A stretch of DNA of 64,000 nt from Nocardia sp. NBC_01329 (GTDB lineage Bacteria; Actinomycetota; Actinomycetes; Mycobacteriales; Mycobacteriaceae), in contig NZ_CP108381.1 of assembly GCF_035956715.1 (NCBI RefSeq), forward strand, positions 3,286,001 through 3,350,000. Direction: 5' to 3'. A model generated the notes under the pieces. That model was given only the letters and a program-made list of their open reading frames with translations, ran no database searches and was not told the origin of the DNA. Position 1 is the stretch's first letter. Each line of letters starts with the position of its first letter. This document shows, one piece after another, positions 54,997-64,000 of the stretch. A program made the position numbers and the translations under genes.

Positions 54997-55626
54997 TCAG
55001 GGGCGGTGGAGGGCGTCGAAGGTGATGGCGAGGGTGACCGGTGTGTCGAGGACCAGGGCGGTGTGGTGGACCTTGTGCGGCATGTATCGCAGTCCGGACC
55101 AGTCGAGTCGGTATTCCTCGATGCGGTCTATGGTTTCCCAGCTCTTGTCGAAGTGGACGATCAAGTAGCCCGGGATGCCGGCCCGTGCATACATTTTGTG
55201 CTTTTCGGAAGTGTCTGCATCGACGGTGCTCTTCGAGACGACCTCGACGATTAGAGCGATATGGTCTCGGACGGTGTTCACGTCGTAGGGTTCGCAGTCG
55301 CGGATGAAGATATCCGGGTAGCGGATGTTGACTTGGTGGTCGTCTCGGCGGTCGTCGGCGTCAAGGAATCGGACAGCGACATCGGACCCGATGCGTAGGC
55401 ATGGGCCGACGGGGTCGCGAGCGTCTTCCAGGGCGGCGGCCAAGCGCCGTACTACGCGGCTGTGTGCTTCGCTCTGCGCCATCAACCGCACGACGAGGCC
55501 ATCGACGATCTCGACATCTCCGAGAGAATCCGGTTCGGCATTGAGAAATTCTTCGGCGGTGACCCGAGGGCGTTCGTCGGGATGTGATGCCGTCACGGTC
55601 AGCTCCTCGTCGGGTACAGCGGCCAT
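54997..55626 (-). CDS. Uma2-family (DUF820) putative endonuclease
   Basis: A 209-residue protein with the PD-(D/E)XK pattern of Uma2: VEIVDGLVVRLMAQSEAHSR, GSDVAVRFLD, the core IRYPDIFIRDCEPYD, then HIALIVEVVSKSTVDADTSE with the catalytic EVxS, and KHKMYARAGIPGYLIVHFD. These proteins multiply in actinomycete genomes without a settled role. It looks intact. Confidence 0.8.
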   Translation of the reverse strand: MAAVPDEELTVTASHPDERPRVTAEEFLNAEPDSLGDVEIVDGLVVRLMAQSEAHSRVVRRLAAALEDARDPVGPCLRIGSDVAVRFLDADDRRDDHQVNIRYPDIFIRDCEPYDVNTVRDHIALIVEVVSKSTVDADTSEKHKMYARAGIPGYLIVHFDKSWETIDRIEEYRLDWSGLRYMPHKVHHTALVLDTPVTLAITFDALHRP

Positions 55627-55746
55627 TCATAGAGATGGACTGCGAACATGCTGGTCGAAGATATCAGCTTGTGTCGGTCTGTTCGTTGCGGCTCCAGGCC
55701 GATGAGCGCTGCAGGATGAACCGCCCCGGGTTCGATGCGCACCGGT

Positions 55747-56920
55747 TTACCTGTCTCCAGCCGGTTGCTCGGCGTGAAGTGCATAGTAGTCGGCTTCGTA
55801 CTCTGCCGGTGGTCGGCGGCCGAGTCGATGCATGATCCGGGGCGGGTTGTACCAGCCGGCCCAGTCCGCGGTGAGGAGTTCGACGTCGGCGAGCCGGGCC
55901 AGCGGGCCGCGCCGGAACGGGGAATCGTCCCGGACCGCTTCGGTTTTGTAGAGTCCGATCGTGGTCTCGGCCAGTGCGTTGTCGTAAGCGTCACCGACGG
56001 ACCCGATCGACGGCCGCAGGCCAGTAAGTGTCAGTGTTTCAACAAGTTTCACTGCCGTGTATTGAGAGCCTGCATCGGAATGATGTATCGCTCCACCGAT
56101 CGGATGGCCTTCCCGGGCCCGCAACGCTACTGCTTGCCGGATCGCTGAATCGACGAACGTGGCGTGTTTGCTGGTCGAGCATTCCCAGCCCAAGATCCGT
56201 CCGGCGTAGGCGTCGATGACGAACGCAGTGTAGACGAACACGCCGGTCGCCAGCCGGACGTAGGTGAAGTCAGCGACGAGCAGCATGTTCGGCGCCGGCA
56301 CCCGGAACTGCCGGTCGACCAGATCGGGCCCCCTCGATGCGGCCGGGTCCGGTTCGGTGGTACGGACCTTCTTGCGCCGAACCACCTTTCCAGCCGTTGG
56401 CGCGCATCAACCGCTCCACCGTGCACCGGGCGACGGAGATGCCCTGACGTTGCAGGTGAGCCCACATCTTGGCGGCCCCATACAACGACTCCGGCGCTCG
56501 CCGGCCGCGGGCGTCGGGTTCGTAGTGGCCTGCCAGGACCTCGGTGCGGGTGGTGTCCCACAGGGCCCGTTTCGACGGCGCCCGCCGCGCCCAGGCGTGG
56601 AACGTTCTCCGGGCGATCGTGCATCCGTGCGCGGTCAGCGCACGGCAGATCGGAACGACCCCGAACCGAGCCCGATGCCCGGCGATGAACCTGCAGATCA
56701 CTTCTGTCGCGGGTCGTTCGCGCCGCCTCCGTCGTCGTCCCCTCGGCGTCACCACGATCGATCTCGGCTTGGCGGACCCACGTGCGCAGGGTTTCGGTGG
56801 TCATCCCAGCCGGGCCGAGACCGCTTTCATCGCGGCCCACTCGCTGTCGTAGTCGCCGCGATGGTCGATGACCAGCCGGACAGCCTTGGCCTTGGTCGCT
56901 TCGTCGTACTTTGCAGGCAT
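55747..56920 (-). pseudogene. IS3-family element remnant, several frameshifts
   Basis: OrfA starts at ATG 56920 (MPAKYDEATKAKAVRLVIDH, AAMKAVSARLG) and hits a TGA where one base is missing before MTTETLRTWVRQAEIDRGDA. The end of OrfA is deleted and OrfB follows from about 56710 (RARFGVVPICRALTAHGCTI, TVERLMRANGWKG). It then shifts frame near 56385 and continues to 55747 (LLVADFTYVRLATGVFVYTA, IHHSDAGSQYTAVKLVETL, YDNALAETTIGLYKTEAV). Catalytic residues are present but spread over frames. I found no terminal repeats. Confidence 0.75.
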
Positions 56921-57087
56921 GATCTGCCCATCCTTCCCAAGAAAGAAGGTGAGCACCAAACCCGGGGCGGTTCAGAGTTTGCCGGTGCCGGTGGCTTTCC
57001 GAGCTCTGCGAGCGAGCCGGCCGAGGCCGGAGTGTCGGCGTTGCCAGTTGTGGAAACTCTCAGGACTTCCAACCTGGCGCACTAGAG

Positions 57088-58041
57088 GTGGAAGAACTCC
57101 TGGGCAGTCCGATGCGGCGCGATACTCCGCCGTGGGACTTCACTCTGGTCCACCAGCAGGACACCAAAGCTCAGACCTTGCTGTTGCGCGTGCATCACGC
57201 GCTGTCGGACGGCTTCGGCGCAGCCGGCTTCATCGCAATGCTCACCGATACCGTCTCCGGAAGCACTGCCGCGTACCGGCGTTTTGTCGGCACACCGCGA
57301 TTCAAGGTCGATCCGGTCGGTCCGGCCACGGCCCTCGCGGCCGGGACTCGGAGTTCTCGACTGCTCAGGCGTAAAGGCCGGCGCCGGGGACACGTGCGCC
57401 CGGTCGGGGATCGGGCCGTGCGTCGGGTAGCCGAGATCACGGTCTCCACAGAGACGGTGCGGCAGAACCGACTGAAGCTGGGCGCCTCGACACAAGAATA
57501 TCTGTATGCGGTGGCCGGCCTCGCCTTCGCGCGGACCTTTCCGGAGCACGCCGATCGTCCGCTACGCATAATGTTTCCGGTATCGCTGGACCATACGCTG
57601 GCTCATACGGGGAATGCCGCGTCGCTGGCGATCGTCGAACTACCCGACGCGGCGGACTCATTGCCGAAGCGAGTCCACGACGTCCAGGCTGCGCTGCACG
57701 AATCGGATCCGTTGCGCCAAGCTATGGACGCCCCCAAGACCTCACACGGATTGAGCTATCTGCCATGGCCCACCCAGGTGCTGATGACCCAATTGATGGC
57801 AGCCGACAGCTGGGATCTGGCGGTAGGCGTCAATCCTGGTTTCAGTCCGGCGGACCGGCTGCTGGGTCGAGAGGTGACGAATGTCGTCGGCTTCCATCCG
57901 ATGCTCGGGCGTGAGCTTGCGGTGACCGCCCTGACATTGCGCGATCGGGTCACCATCGGGACGATGACCGACCCTGCCGCGTTGCCCGATGTCGGTCTGT
58001 TCGCCGAGCATCTGCGCGAACTCATGACGGGACAGGTGTGA
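57088..58041 (+). pseudogene. WS/DGAT acyltransferase lacking its N-terminus
   Basis: A 317-residue frame covering about the last two thirds of a wax ester synthase/diacylglycerol acyltransferase (full length ~450-470). The catalytic HHxxxDG is intact (LRVHHALSDGFGAAG), and MFPVSLDHTLAHTGNAASLA and YLPWPTQVLMTQLMAADSWD follow the family. The first ~100 residues are missing, and the IS3 remnant lies immediately upstream, so an insertion-linked deletion is likely. A shortened product could start at 57088 but would lack part of the N-terminal fold. Confidence 0.65.
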
Positions 58042-58044
58042 CGA

Positions 58045-58155
58045 TCGGCGGCGACCTGCTCGATGTAGTCGAATATCGCGTTCACGAGTTCGACGTGCAC
58101 CGCCGCTGGTTATGCGCCCGCGGAATCGTGCCCCGCATCGCCCGTCACGGTTCGG
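58045..58155. repeat. Overlapping IS3 and IS5 transposase fossils
   Basis: On the minus strand, about 58100-58045, VELVNAIFDYIEQ repeats the C-terminal motif of IS3 OrfB. On the plus strand, about 58084-58155, EFDVHRRWLCARGIVPRIAR repeats a stretch of the IS5-type transposase found at both IS5 copies. The two fossils share a few bases. The rest of 58042-58398 shows nothing recognisable. Confidence 0.55.
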
Positions 58156-58398
58156 CCGGCGCCACCACGCCTGCGTAGCCACCGCTACCTCCCGCCCACT
58201 GCGGAACGGGATCCTACGGCCACGAAAGCGGCTGAGCAGGAATAGAACTCTGTCGATTCGTCAGCAACCAGCAAAGCGCACGGGCAATTTGGAGTCGTCC
58301 ACGTGAACTGGGGCACCGGACCTTCCCGGCTTGACCTGGTGCTTCTGACACTATTTCGTCAATGATGTTGATCACAAGGGTTTTTCACCAGCAGGGAT

Positions 58399-60291
58399 AT
58401 GTTCATAGGATGTGCCGATGTGCCCCCCCTTGATCGAGCTCCAGCAAACTCAGCCGCAACTACCGCTGAACTGACTCGTCTGCTCTTCGGACAGGATCGT
58501 GAACAGATCCACGGTCCCTGGCGAGCGTTGACAGCAAACCCCGAGATGCACCGTCGGACCGAGACCACCGCGGCCGAGCAGCTGGCAGCGTCCTACCGGC
58601 GGCTGCGCCGACTCAACGATGTCGTCGACCCCGCCCGCCTGGCCACCGATCCACAGCTGTTGGCCGCAATGCACGAGTGGACGGCCCCGCTCGACGGTGC
58701 GCTCACTGTGCTGGCGGGCATCCACTACAACCTCTTCCTGGGCACCCTCCACGACCACGATCCGCTGGAGGAGCGCCCACTGGACGAGTTCCACCGGATG
58801 GATCGGATCGGCACATTCCTGTGTACCGAGCTCGCCCACGGTAACAACGCCCATGCGTTGGAGACGGTTGCCGACTACGACCACGACAACGGCACCTTCA
58901 CTCTGCACACCCCACACCTCGGCGCCCAGAAGTTCATGCCCAACACCAGCCTCGCCGGCGGCCCCAAGTCGGCAGTGGTGGCGGCGCGGCTCCGCGTCGA
59001 CGACCGAGATCGCGGGGTCCTCCTGTTCCTCGTGCCGCTGACCGACGAGATCGGCACCCTCCCCGGGGTGACGGTCCGTTCACTGCCGCTGCGCCCCGGC
59101 AGCCCGATCGACCACTGCCTCACCTCCTTCGACCGGGTCGTTCTGCCCCGCGAATCCCTGCTCACCGGCGTCCACGGGCGACTCTCCGGTGATGGAACCC
59201 TGACCAGTGCCTACAGCAGTAAACGAAAACAGTTCCTCGCCGCCATCGGACGAGTGACCGTGGGCAAACTCTGCATGACTGCCAGCGCCTTGGGCGGTGC
59301 CCGAGCTGCGCTGGCCACCGCGGTCCGCTACGCCCACCACCGGAAGATCAGCGGAGCCCGACCCGATGACTTCATTCCCCTCTGGGGGCACCGCACCCAC
59401 CACGGCCCGCTGTTGAAGTCACTTGCGACGGTTTATGCCATGACGGCGCTGCACCGCGCCACCGTGGCTCGTTGGGTCGACCGGGACCCGACCGACTCGG
59501 AGGCCGTGGCGGCGGCCGAGCGTCAAACAGCCATCACCAAGGGATGGAGCACCTGGCAGGCCCGCAATGTGATCGTCGAGAGTCGGGAACGCTGTGGTGC
59601 ACAGGGGATGATGCCCCCCAACGGGATCATTTCGATGCTTTCCGATGTCGAAGGCACCATTACCGCCGAGGGCGACAACCTTGCACTCTGGTGTAAGGCT
59701 GCGGCCGAGCTGTTGCTCGGAGCCGAGACCCCGGCACCCGCGATACGCGACGACGAGACGACGGGCCGCGACCTGGTCGATCCCGTTGTCCGCCAAGCCC
59801 TTTTGGCCGAGGCAGCACATCTGCACCTAGCCCGGGCCCGCGAGCGGGCGCGCGAGATCCCCGACGGTGACCGCCTACAGCGATGGAACGCGGCTGCCCC
59901 GGACGCACTGGTCGCCGTCACCGCGCGAGCTGAGCACGATGCCGCCGCGGCTCTGCTCGGCTGGGCCGCCGCAGCCGATGACGCCGCTCGCCCCGTGCTG
60001 CTCGACCTGCACCAGCTGTTCACCGTGGAGCGGATCGACAACCACAGCAGCCTGCTGTTGGGCGCGCAGAAGTTGACTGTGGGCCAGGCCGACATGCTCT
60101 CGGCCATGCAGGAAAGCTCCATCCGGCGGTTGGCCGAGTACGGAATTCCGTTGGTCGATGCTTTCGACCTGCCGGAGGAGTTCTTTGCGGGCCGCCCCAT
60201 CTCCAACCCCACCTACCAGCAAGCGTTCACCGCCGACGTGGTCGGCTGGGACCCGACGCCGAGCTCATCCGAGCTGCTGGCCCCCGTGTGA
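58399..60291 (+). CDS. Acyl-CoA oxidase/dehydrogenase-family protein
   Basis: A 630-residue flavoprotein of acyl-CoA oxidase size. FAD- and substrate-contact regions include FLCTELAHGNNAHALETVAD, TPHLGAQKFMPNTSLAGGPK and RVVLPRESLLTGVHG; the C-terminal half has the expected helices with RCGAQGMMPPNGIISMLSD, followed by VEGTITAEGDNLALWCKAAA. It should oxidise acyl-CoA to enoyl-CoA, passing electrons to oxygen. An alternative start a few codons in (GTG 58420) is possible. A strong hairpin follows. It is intact, unlike most of its neighbours. Confidence 0.8.
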   Translation: MFIGCADVPPLDRAPANSAATTAELTRLLFGQDREQIHGPWRALTANPEMHRRTETTAAEQLAASYRRLRRLNDVVDPARLATDPQLLAAMHEWTAPLDGALTVLAGIHYNLFLGTLHDHDPLEERPLDEFHRMDRIGTFLCTELAHGNNAHALETVADYDHDNGTFTLHTPHLGAQKFMPNTSLAGGPKSAVVAARLRVDDRDRGVLLFLVPLTDEIGTLPGVTVRSLPLRPGSPIDHCLTSFDRVVLPRESLLTGVHGRLSGDGTLTSAYSSKRKQFLAAIGRVTVGKLCMTASALGGARAALATAVRYAHHRKISGARPDDFIPLWGHRTHHGPLLKSLATVYAMTALHRATVARWVDRDPTDSEAVAAAERQTAITKGWSTWQARNVIVESRERCGAQGMMPPNGIISMLSDVEGTITAEGDNLALWCKAAAELLLGAETPAPAIRDDETTGRDLVDPVVRQALLAEAAHLHLARARERAREIPDGDRLQRWNAAAPDALVAVTARAEHDAAAALLGWAAAADDAARPVLLDLHQLFTVERIDNHSSLLLGAQKLTVGQADMLSAMQESSIRRLAEYGIPLVDAFDLPEEFFAGRPISNPTYQQAFTADVVGWDPTPSSSELLAPV

Positions 60292-60388
60292 AGCCGGCCG
60301 ACATTCGAGGCCGTAGATCTTTGAAGGTCAAAGACTTTCGGACGTTTCGCCCATCATTGGCCCGGGGGTGATCAACTGAGGTATCACC

Positions 60389-60419
60389 AGCTACCGAGCA
60401 GATGTCCTGCTCGGTAGCT
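60389..60419 (+). terminator. Terminator hairpin after the acyl-CoA oxidase gene
   Basis: A perfect 13-bp stem (AGCTACCGAGCAG and its complement CTGCTCGGTAGCT) with a 5-nt loop, about 100 bp after the oxidase stop. The following bases are GTATT, a weak T run. Confidence 0.8.
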
Positions 60420-60477
60420 GTATTCAGGTGCGTTGTGACGGGGACGCTCATCCCGGCCGAGCGGTCAGTGGGTCCGG

Positions 60478-60965
60478 TCACTCGATCACCGGCGCGATAT
60501 TGCGGCTTCCGCGCAGGAGGTTGGTGGGGTCGTAGGTCCGCTTGAGCGTTGTCAGGCGTTAGCATCCGGGGCCGTAGGCGCTGGCGATGCGGTGGTCTTC
60601 GTCGTCATCGAGGTAGTTGGCGTAGCAGGCGTCCATCGCCGGCGGGCCCAGAATCTTGCTGAGTTCTCGAGTCCAGACTTCCTGGGTGTCATCGTGTTCG
60701 GGCTCGGTCCTTCCGGCGACGGCCAGGAACTAGTAGCGGGGGTCGCGTCCGTGGAAGGAGGTCGCATCCGGGCTCACCGTGGCAATAGCGCCGCCGAGAT
60801 GTTCGAGGAAGATTCCGGTGAGGGGCTCGAGGACACGTTCGGCATCGGCGCGGGCACCGTTGAAGCAGTCACCGATGCTGGCGGTGCGGGCCCCGTCGGG
60901 ATTCACCTTGTAGTAGAAGTCTGTGACCTTGGATTCCAGCAATCGTCGCAACGGCTGGACTATGA
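60478..60965 (-). pseudogene. FAD-linked (berberine-bridge type) oxidase remnant with in-frame stops
   Basis: Reading from about 60965: RLLESKVTDFYYKVNPDGAR, EHLGGAIATVSPDATSFHGR, DPRY then TAG, then FLAVAGRTEPEHDDTQEVWT, YANYLDDDEDHRIASAYGPG, then TAA, and RLTTLKRTYDPTNLLRGSRN. This is the C-terminal part of a FAD-linked oxidase with a BBE domain. Both stops interrupt an otherwise continuous frame. The N-terminal half is cut off by IS5 copy 2, whose end lies at 60978. Confidence 0.7.
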
Positions 60966-60986
60966 AGCGTCCATTAAGAGGGTGTC

Positions 60987-61441
60987 TTACGTGGGGAGTT
61001 TCTTGTAGCAGGTGAGAGCGGCAGCGAGTTGGAGAAATGCTGCGAAGAGATGGCCGTGGCGTTCGTAGCGGATGGTGAGACGCCGGTAGCCGGTCAACCA
61101 TGCGATGGTGCGCTCGATCTTCCACCGGTGCCGGCCCAACCTGGTGGGATCCTCGATCCCACGACGGGCGATGCGGGGCACGATCCCGCGAGCGAGGAGC
61201 CAGCGGCGGTGAACGTCGAAGTCGTACCCCTTATCGGCACGCAACTTGGCGGGTTTCCCGCGGCGCGGGCCGCGCCGCGACCGCACCCTCGGGATCTTCT
61301 GGACCATCGGTTGCAGCATCACCGAGTCGTGAGTGTTCCCGGCGGAAACCCCGGTGGCCAGCGGTATTCCGTTCGCATCGGAGATGACGTGAAGTTTCGA
61401 GCCTTTCTTCCCGCGATCGACCGGACTGCGGCCGGTCAGAG
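60987..61441 (-). CDS. IS5-type transposase OrfB, read by frameshift
   Basis: The continuation in the -1 frame after the slip site: GRSPVDRGKKGSKLHVISDA, then GIPLATGVSAGNTHDSVMLQ, KLRADKGYDFDVHRRWLLAR (second Asp) and GRHRWKIERTIAWLTGYRRL (Glu of the DDE triad). It has no good start of its own upstream of ATG 61322; the fused OrfAB should be the active transposase. Confidence 0.8.
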
Positions 61442-61795
61442 ATCCCCCTTTTTTGCCCGTATGGACGCTGCGTCCAGGATCGCCGCACTCCAGTCGAGCT
61501 CGCCGGCTGCTCCGAGCCGGTCGAGTATCTCTCGGTGCAGCGCGTCGAATACTCCGGCATCAGCCCACACCATGAACCGTCGATGCGCGGTCGGGACGCT
61601 CACCCCGAACGACGGCGGCAGGTGCCGCCACGCGCAACCGCTGGTCAACACGAACACGACCGCGGTGAACACAGCTCGTTCGTCCACCGGTGCAGTCCCG
61701 CCGCCCTGCGGTCTGGGGCTGAACTCCGGTAGCAACGGTTTCACTATGTCCCACAACGTATCCGGGACCAGTCTCTGAGCAAGTCTGTCGACCAC
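61436..61795 (-). CDS. IS5-type transposase OrfA
   Basis: 119 residues (MVDRLAQRLVPDTLWDIVKP ... FGVSVPTAHRRFMVWADAGV ... GAAGELDWSAAILDAASIRA) with the N-terminal DUF4096-type domain and the start of the catalytic core (first Asp in ILDAAS). It ends just after the AAAAAAG slip site at 61448-61454, where a -1 shift leads into OrfB. Confidence 0.85.
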   Translation of the reverse strand: MVDRLAQRLVPDTLWDIVKPLLPEFSPRPQGGGTAPVDERAVFTAVVFVLTSGCAWRHLPPSFGVSVPTAHRRFMVWADAGVFDALHREILDRLGAAGELDWSAAILDAASIRAKKGDL

Positions 61796-61974
61796 GGGTC
61801 ACACTATGCCGCACAACGAATTACATCCACGTAAGACGCCCTGTAAGATCGCCCCGGCGAGGTCCCGGGAACGTTTCCCGGTGGACGGGAACCTTCGGGC
61901 CCGACCACAAGCGATCAGCATCTCGCAGTACGCGTACCGTTCCATCTGCTCGATACATCGAAGTGGAGGTTCCC

Positions 61975-62928
61975 GTGGCTGGTGGTCTCGTCGCCTTGCT
62001 GGACGACGTAGCGGCGATCGCGAAGGTGGCCGCAGCGTCCATCGACGACATCGGTGCCGCGGCAGGCAAGGCAGGTATCAAAGCCGCGGGTGTGGTGGTC
62101 GACGACACCGCGGTCACCCCCCGCTACGTGCACGGGTTCTCCCCCAAGCGCGAACTCCCGATCATCCGCAAGATCGCAATCGGGTCGATCCGCAACAAGC
62201 TCCTGATCATCCTGCCCGTGGCGATGATATTGAGCCAGTTCCTGCCGCAGGCGCTGCCATACCTGCTCATCGCCGGCGGCCTGTTCCTCTGCTACGAAGG
62301 TGCGGAGAAGGTGTACGAGGCGCTCACCGGCGGTCATCACGACGACGGCGAGGTAACCACGGCATCGAGCGGGCCCGAACACGAGAAGACGATGGTGAGC
62401 GGCGCGATCCGCACCGACCTCATCCTCTCCGCCGAGATCATGGTGATCGCACTCTCGTCGGTCGAGGACGAACCGTTCGTCACCCGGCTGCTGGTACTGA
62501 TCGTCGTCGCGTTCCTCATCACCGCCCTGGTCTACGGCGTCGTCGCGGTGATCGTGAAAATGGACGACGTCGGACTCGCACTCGCCGAGCGCGAGTCGCC
62601 GTTCGGTCAGCGGGTCGGACGCGGACTCGTCGCCGCGATGCCGAAGGTGATGTCCGTTCTCACCGTCGTCGGGATCGCCGCGATGCTGTGGGTCGGCGGC
62701 CATATCCTCCTCGTCAACGTCGGCGAAGCCGGATTCCACTGGCCCGCCGACCGTCTCCACGACCTCGAACACTGGGCCGGAGAACTCGTCCACGGCGGGT
62801 TCGGAAGTGTCCTGTCCTGGACCGGAGGGACGGTTGCCTCCGCACTCGTCGGGCTCGTCGTCGGCGCCCTCGTCGTGCTGATCATGCACTTCGTTCCGAA
62901 GCGGAAGAAGGAAGCCGCCGCGCACTGA
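61975..62928 (+). CDS. DUF808 (YedI-type) inner-membrane protein
   Basis: 317 residues from GTG 61975 (GGAGG upstream). It opens VAGGLVALLDDVAAIAKVAA and continues IDDIGAAAGKAGIKAAGVVV, DDTAVTPRYVHGFSPKREL, the DUF808 signature. About six to seven membrane segments follow (NKLLIILPVAMILSQFLPQ, LLVLIVVAFLITALVYGVVA, and others). Function unknown. It looks intact and unrelated to the IS5 copy beside it. Confidence 0.85.
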   Translation: MAGGLVALLDDVAAIAKVAAASIDDIGAAAGKAGIKAAGVVVDDTAVTPRYVHGFSPKRELPIIRKIAIGSIRNKLLIILPVAMILSQFLPQALPYLLIAGGLFLCYEGAEKVYEALTGGHHDDGEVTTASSGPEHEKTMVSGAIRTDLILSAEIMVIALSSVEDEPFVTRLLVLIVVAFLITALVYGVVAVIVKMDDVGLALAERESPFGQRVGRGLVAAMPKVMSVLTVVGIAAMLWVGGHILLVNVGEAGFHWPADRLHDLEHWAGELVHGGFGSVLSWTGGTVASALVGLVVGALVVLIMHFVPKRKKEAAAH

Positions 62929-63039
62929 CCCGCGCAAAACCCCACCCGCGGTCCGCATCTGAGCCGACCCGATCGTGCCTGTTGCAGACCGACCAAAGGC
63001 AGTGTCGCGAGACGGAGGGCACGGCGTCGGATAGATGAC

Positions 63040-63260
63040 CGGGTCAAGGGGTGGCCTGCCGGACCGTCATGGTGAGGGCCGCCGCCACCGAATCCGGCGT
63101 GGTGGTTGGGTTCCCGGGTGATATCGAAAGCGTGCGGATTGTCGAACGCCGACTCGTCGCGGTTGGCGGAACTGTAGAACATCACGACTTTCTCACCGGC
63201 CGCGATCGGGGTTCCGGCGATTTCGGGTGTCGCGGGTCGCTCGGCTGGATTCTCCACCAG
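63040..63260 (-). pseudogene. Cytochrome P450 fragment
   Basis: The frame reads NPAERPATPEIAGTPIAAGE, KVVMFYSSANRDESAFDNPH, AFDITREPNHHAGFGGGGPH. This is the segment just before the heme-binding Cys of bacterial P450s. The sequence departs from the family right after GGGGPH, so the Cys ligand is missing, and the large N-terminal part is absent too. Confidence 0.65.
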
Positions 63261-63696
63261 CGCTCAGGACGTAGACGAAACCTGTTGAGTAGTCGAACAA
63301 TTGCCCCCGATCATTTGATGGTGCATTTGGGAGCGAGGTTACAGAGGCCACCGACACTGCCCGGCCATCTCAACTGCACGGTGGCTCCTGCACTCCGTGC
63401 GCCGCGTCCTGGTTTTCAGCCGGATAACCATCGACGGTGGCCATTCCGATGCGTGAGCATGTTCCGGATCCGCGATGCGCGACCGCCCGGGGGGTCGGCC
63501 GAACGCACGGAAATGCCGATTTCCGCGCGGGTGTGAGCGGGCGGCGCTGTCGGTCTATGGCCTACCCCGACCTGTCGAACACCGGATCAACACGAGCCCG
63601 CGACGGTGACGTTCGGCAATCGGCGCGCTAACCTGGCGTTGACGAACGATTCGGGTGGCATTCGCGCGGCAGCGTGCGGGAAAGTACTGATGACGA
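63261..63696. other. 430-bp stretch without recognisable gene
   Basis: The stretch lies between the P450 fragment and the LysR start. No frame shows family-like sequence. The promoter of the LysR gene should be at its right end. Confidence 0.4.
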
Positions 63697-64000
63697 ATGG
63701 AGCAGAGTGAAATACAACTGTTCCTCACACTCGCTGAAGAACTGCACTTCGCTCGGACCGCCGAACGCCTGCACCTATCTCCGGGCCGAGTCAGCCAACT
63801 GGTCAAGAAGCTCGAACGGCGCTTCGGCGCCGAGCTGTTCGAGCGATCCAGTCGCCGAGTGGTGCTGACCGAGTTCGGGCAGCGCTTCTACGCCGAGCTG
63901 AAACCCGGCTACGACCAGATCCAGCAGGCCGTGCGCAACGCGACAGCGGCCGGCAGCGCGGTCGGCGGCCGATTAGGAATCGCGTTCTCCGGACCCTGGT
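63697..64000 (+). CDS. LysR-family regulator, N-terminal part, runs off the window
   Basis: From ATG 63697 the first ~101 residues are visible. The LysR helix-turn-helix is clear (MEQSEIQLFLTLAEELHFAR, TAERLHLSPGRVSQLVKKLE, RRFGAELFERSSRRVVLTEF) followed by the linker helix. The effector domain begins at the edge (GGRLGIAFSGPW). Target genes lie outside the window or among the decayed genes to the left. Confidence 0.85.
   Translation, partial: MEQSEIQLFLTLAEELHFARTAERLHLSPGRVSQLVKKLERRFGAELFERSSRRVVLTEFGQRFYAELKPGYDQIQQAVRNATAAGSAVGGRLGIAFSGPW

Larger units (their letters stand above)
60978..61845 (-). mobile_element. IS5-type insertion sequence, copy 2
   Basis: About 868 bp with GAGGGTGTCTTACGTGG at the left end (60978) and a near-complement at the right (61829-61845, with two substitutions). 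It is in the opposite orientation to copy 1 and highly similar to it. Its two transposase frames are both intact. Confidence 0.85.

Overview
The window is high-GC actinobacterial DNA. A mycolate-type actinomycete, most likely Nocardia or a close relative, fits best: it has type VII (ESX)-linked genes, an EspC-like and a YbaB-like small protein beside a giant WXG100-type protein, a T7SS-associated protein, DUF6301-like and TY-Chap-like genes, a WS/DGAT acyltransferase, and a beta-ketoadipate cluster with a PcaL fusion. No rRNA or tRNA gene was recognised and there is no CRISPR array.

Layout. 1-10480 (minus strand) is a type VII/polymorphic-toxin-like operon: an immunity-like protein, an EspC-like protein, a YbaB-like protein, then a giant protein that runs off the left edge after at least 2686 codons. 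It contains a decayed PP2C domain, and its last visible residues look like the lead-in to a DUF1023 alpha/beta-hydrolase domain. 11236-14278 holds a charged helical protein, a nucleoside-hydrolase-like protein with a degenerate metal site, a T7SS-associated protein and a frameshifted TY-Chap-like gene. 14423-17859 is a decay zone: a DUF6301-like pseudogene, an IS3 element with a broken transposase, a LysR remnant, a GNAT acetyltransferase that looks intact, and an ECF41 sigma factor/carboxymuconolactone decarboxylase pair joined by a deletion. 18280-22996 is an Lrp regulator divergent from an opine-dehydrogenase-like, hydroxyacyl-CoA-dehydrogenase-like and MFS gene set.

23064-44158 is the metabolic core. 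A complete iac-type indole-3-acetate catabolic set (iacA-iacF on the minus strand, iacG-iacH-iacI on the plus strand) is arranged around a FixL/FixJ-like two-component pair, with an SSS-type transporter at one end. It is followed by catA-catB-catC and by pcaF, pcaR, pcaL and pcaI-pcaJ, so indole-3-acetate could be routed through catechol and the beta-ketoadipate pathway to succinyl-CoA and acetyl-CoA. Where pcaH-pcaG-pcaB should lie there is only a deletion scar, so the local protocatechuate branch appears lost while the shared lower pathway is kept.

44221-64000 is accessory and mobile: a second DUF6301-like remnant, an IS630 remnant, an orphan nuclease-type toxin module with a pentapeptide-repeat partner, an intact-looking IS3 element, a MarR/hydrolase pair with tandem operators, and a 9 kb stretch bracketed by two inverted IS5-type copies. 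That stretch carries pentapeptide, Uma2, integrase-remnant, WS/DGAT-remnant and acyl-CoA-oxidase genes. Beyond it are a DUF808 membrane protein, a P450 remnant and the start of a LysR gene. Many genes here carry frameshifts or stops. This could be genuine decay or, for single-base indels, assembly error; the large deletions argue for real decay in several cases.
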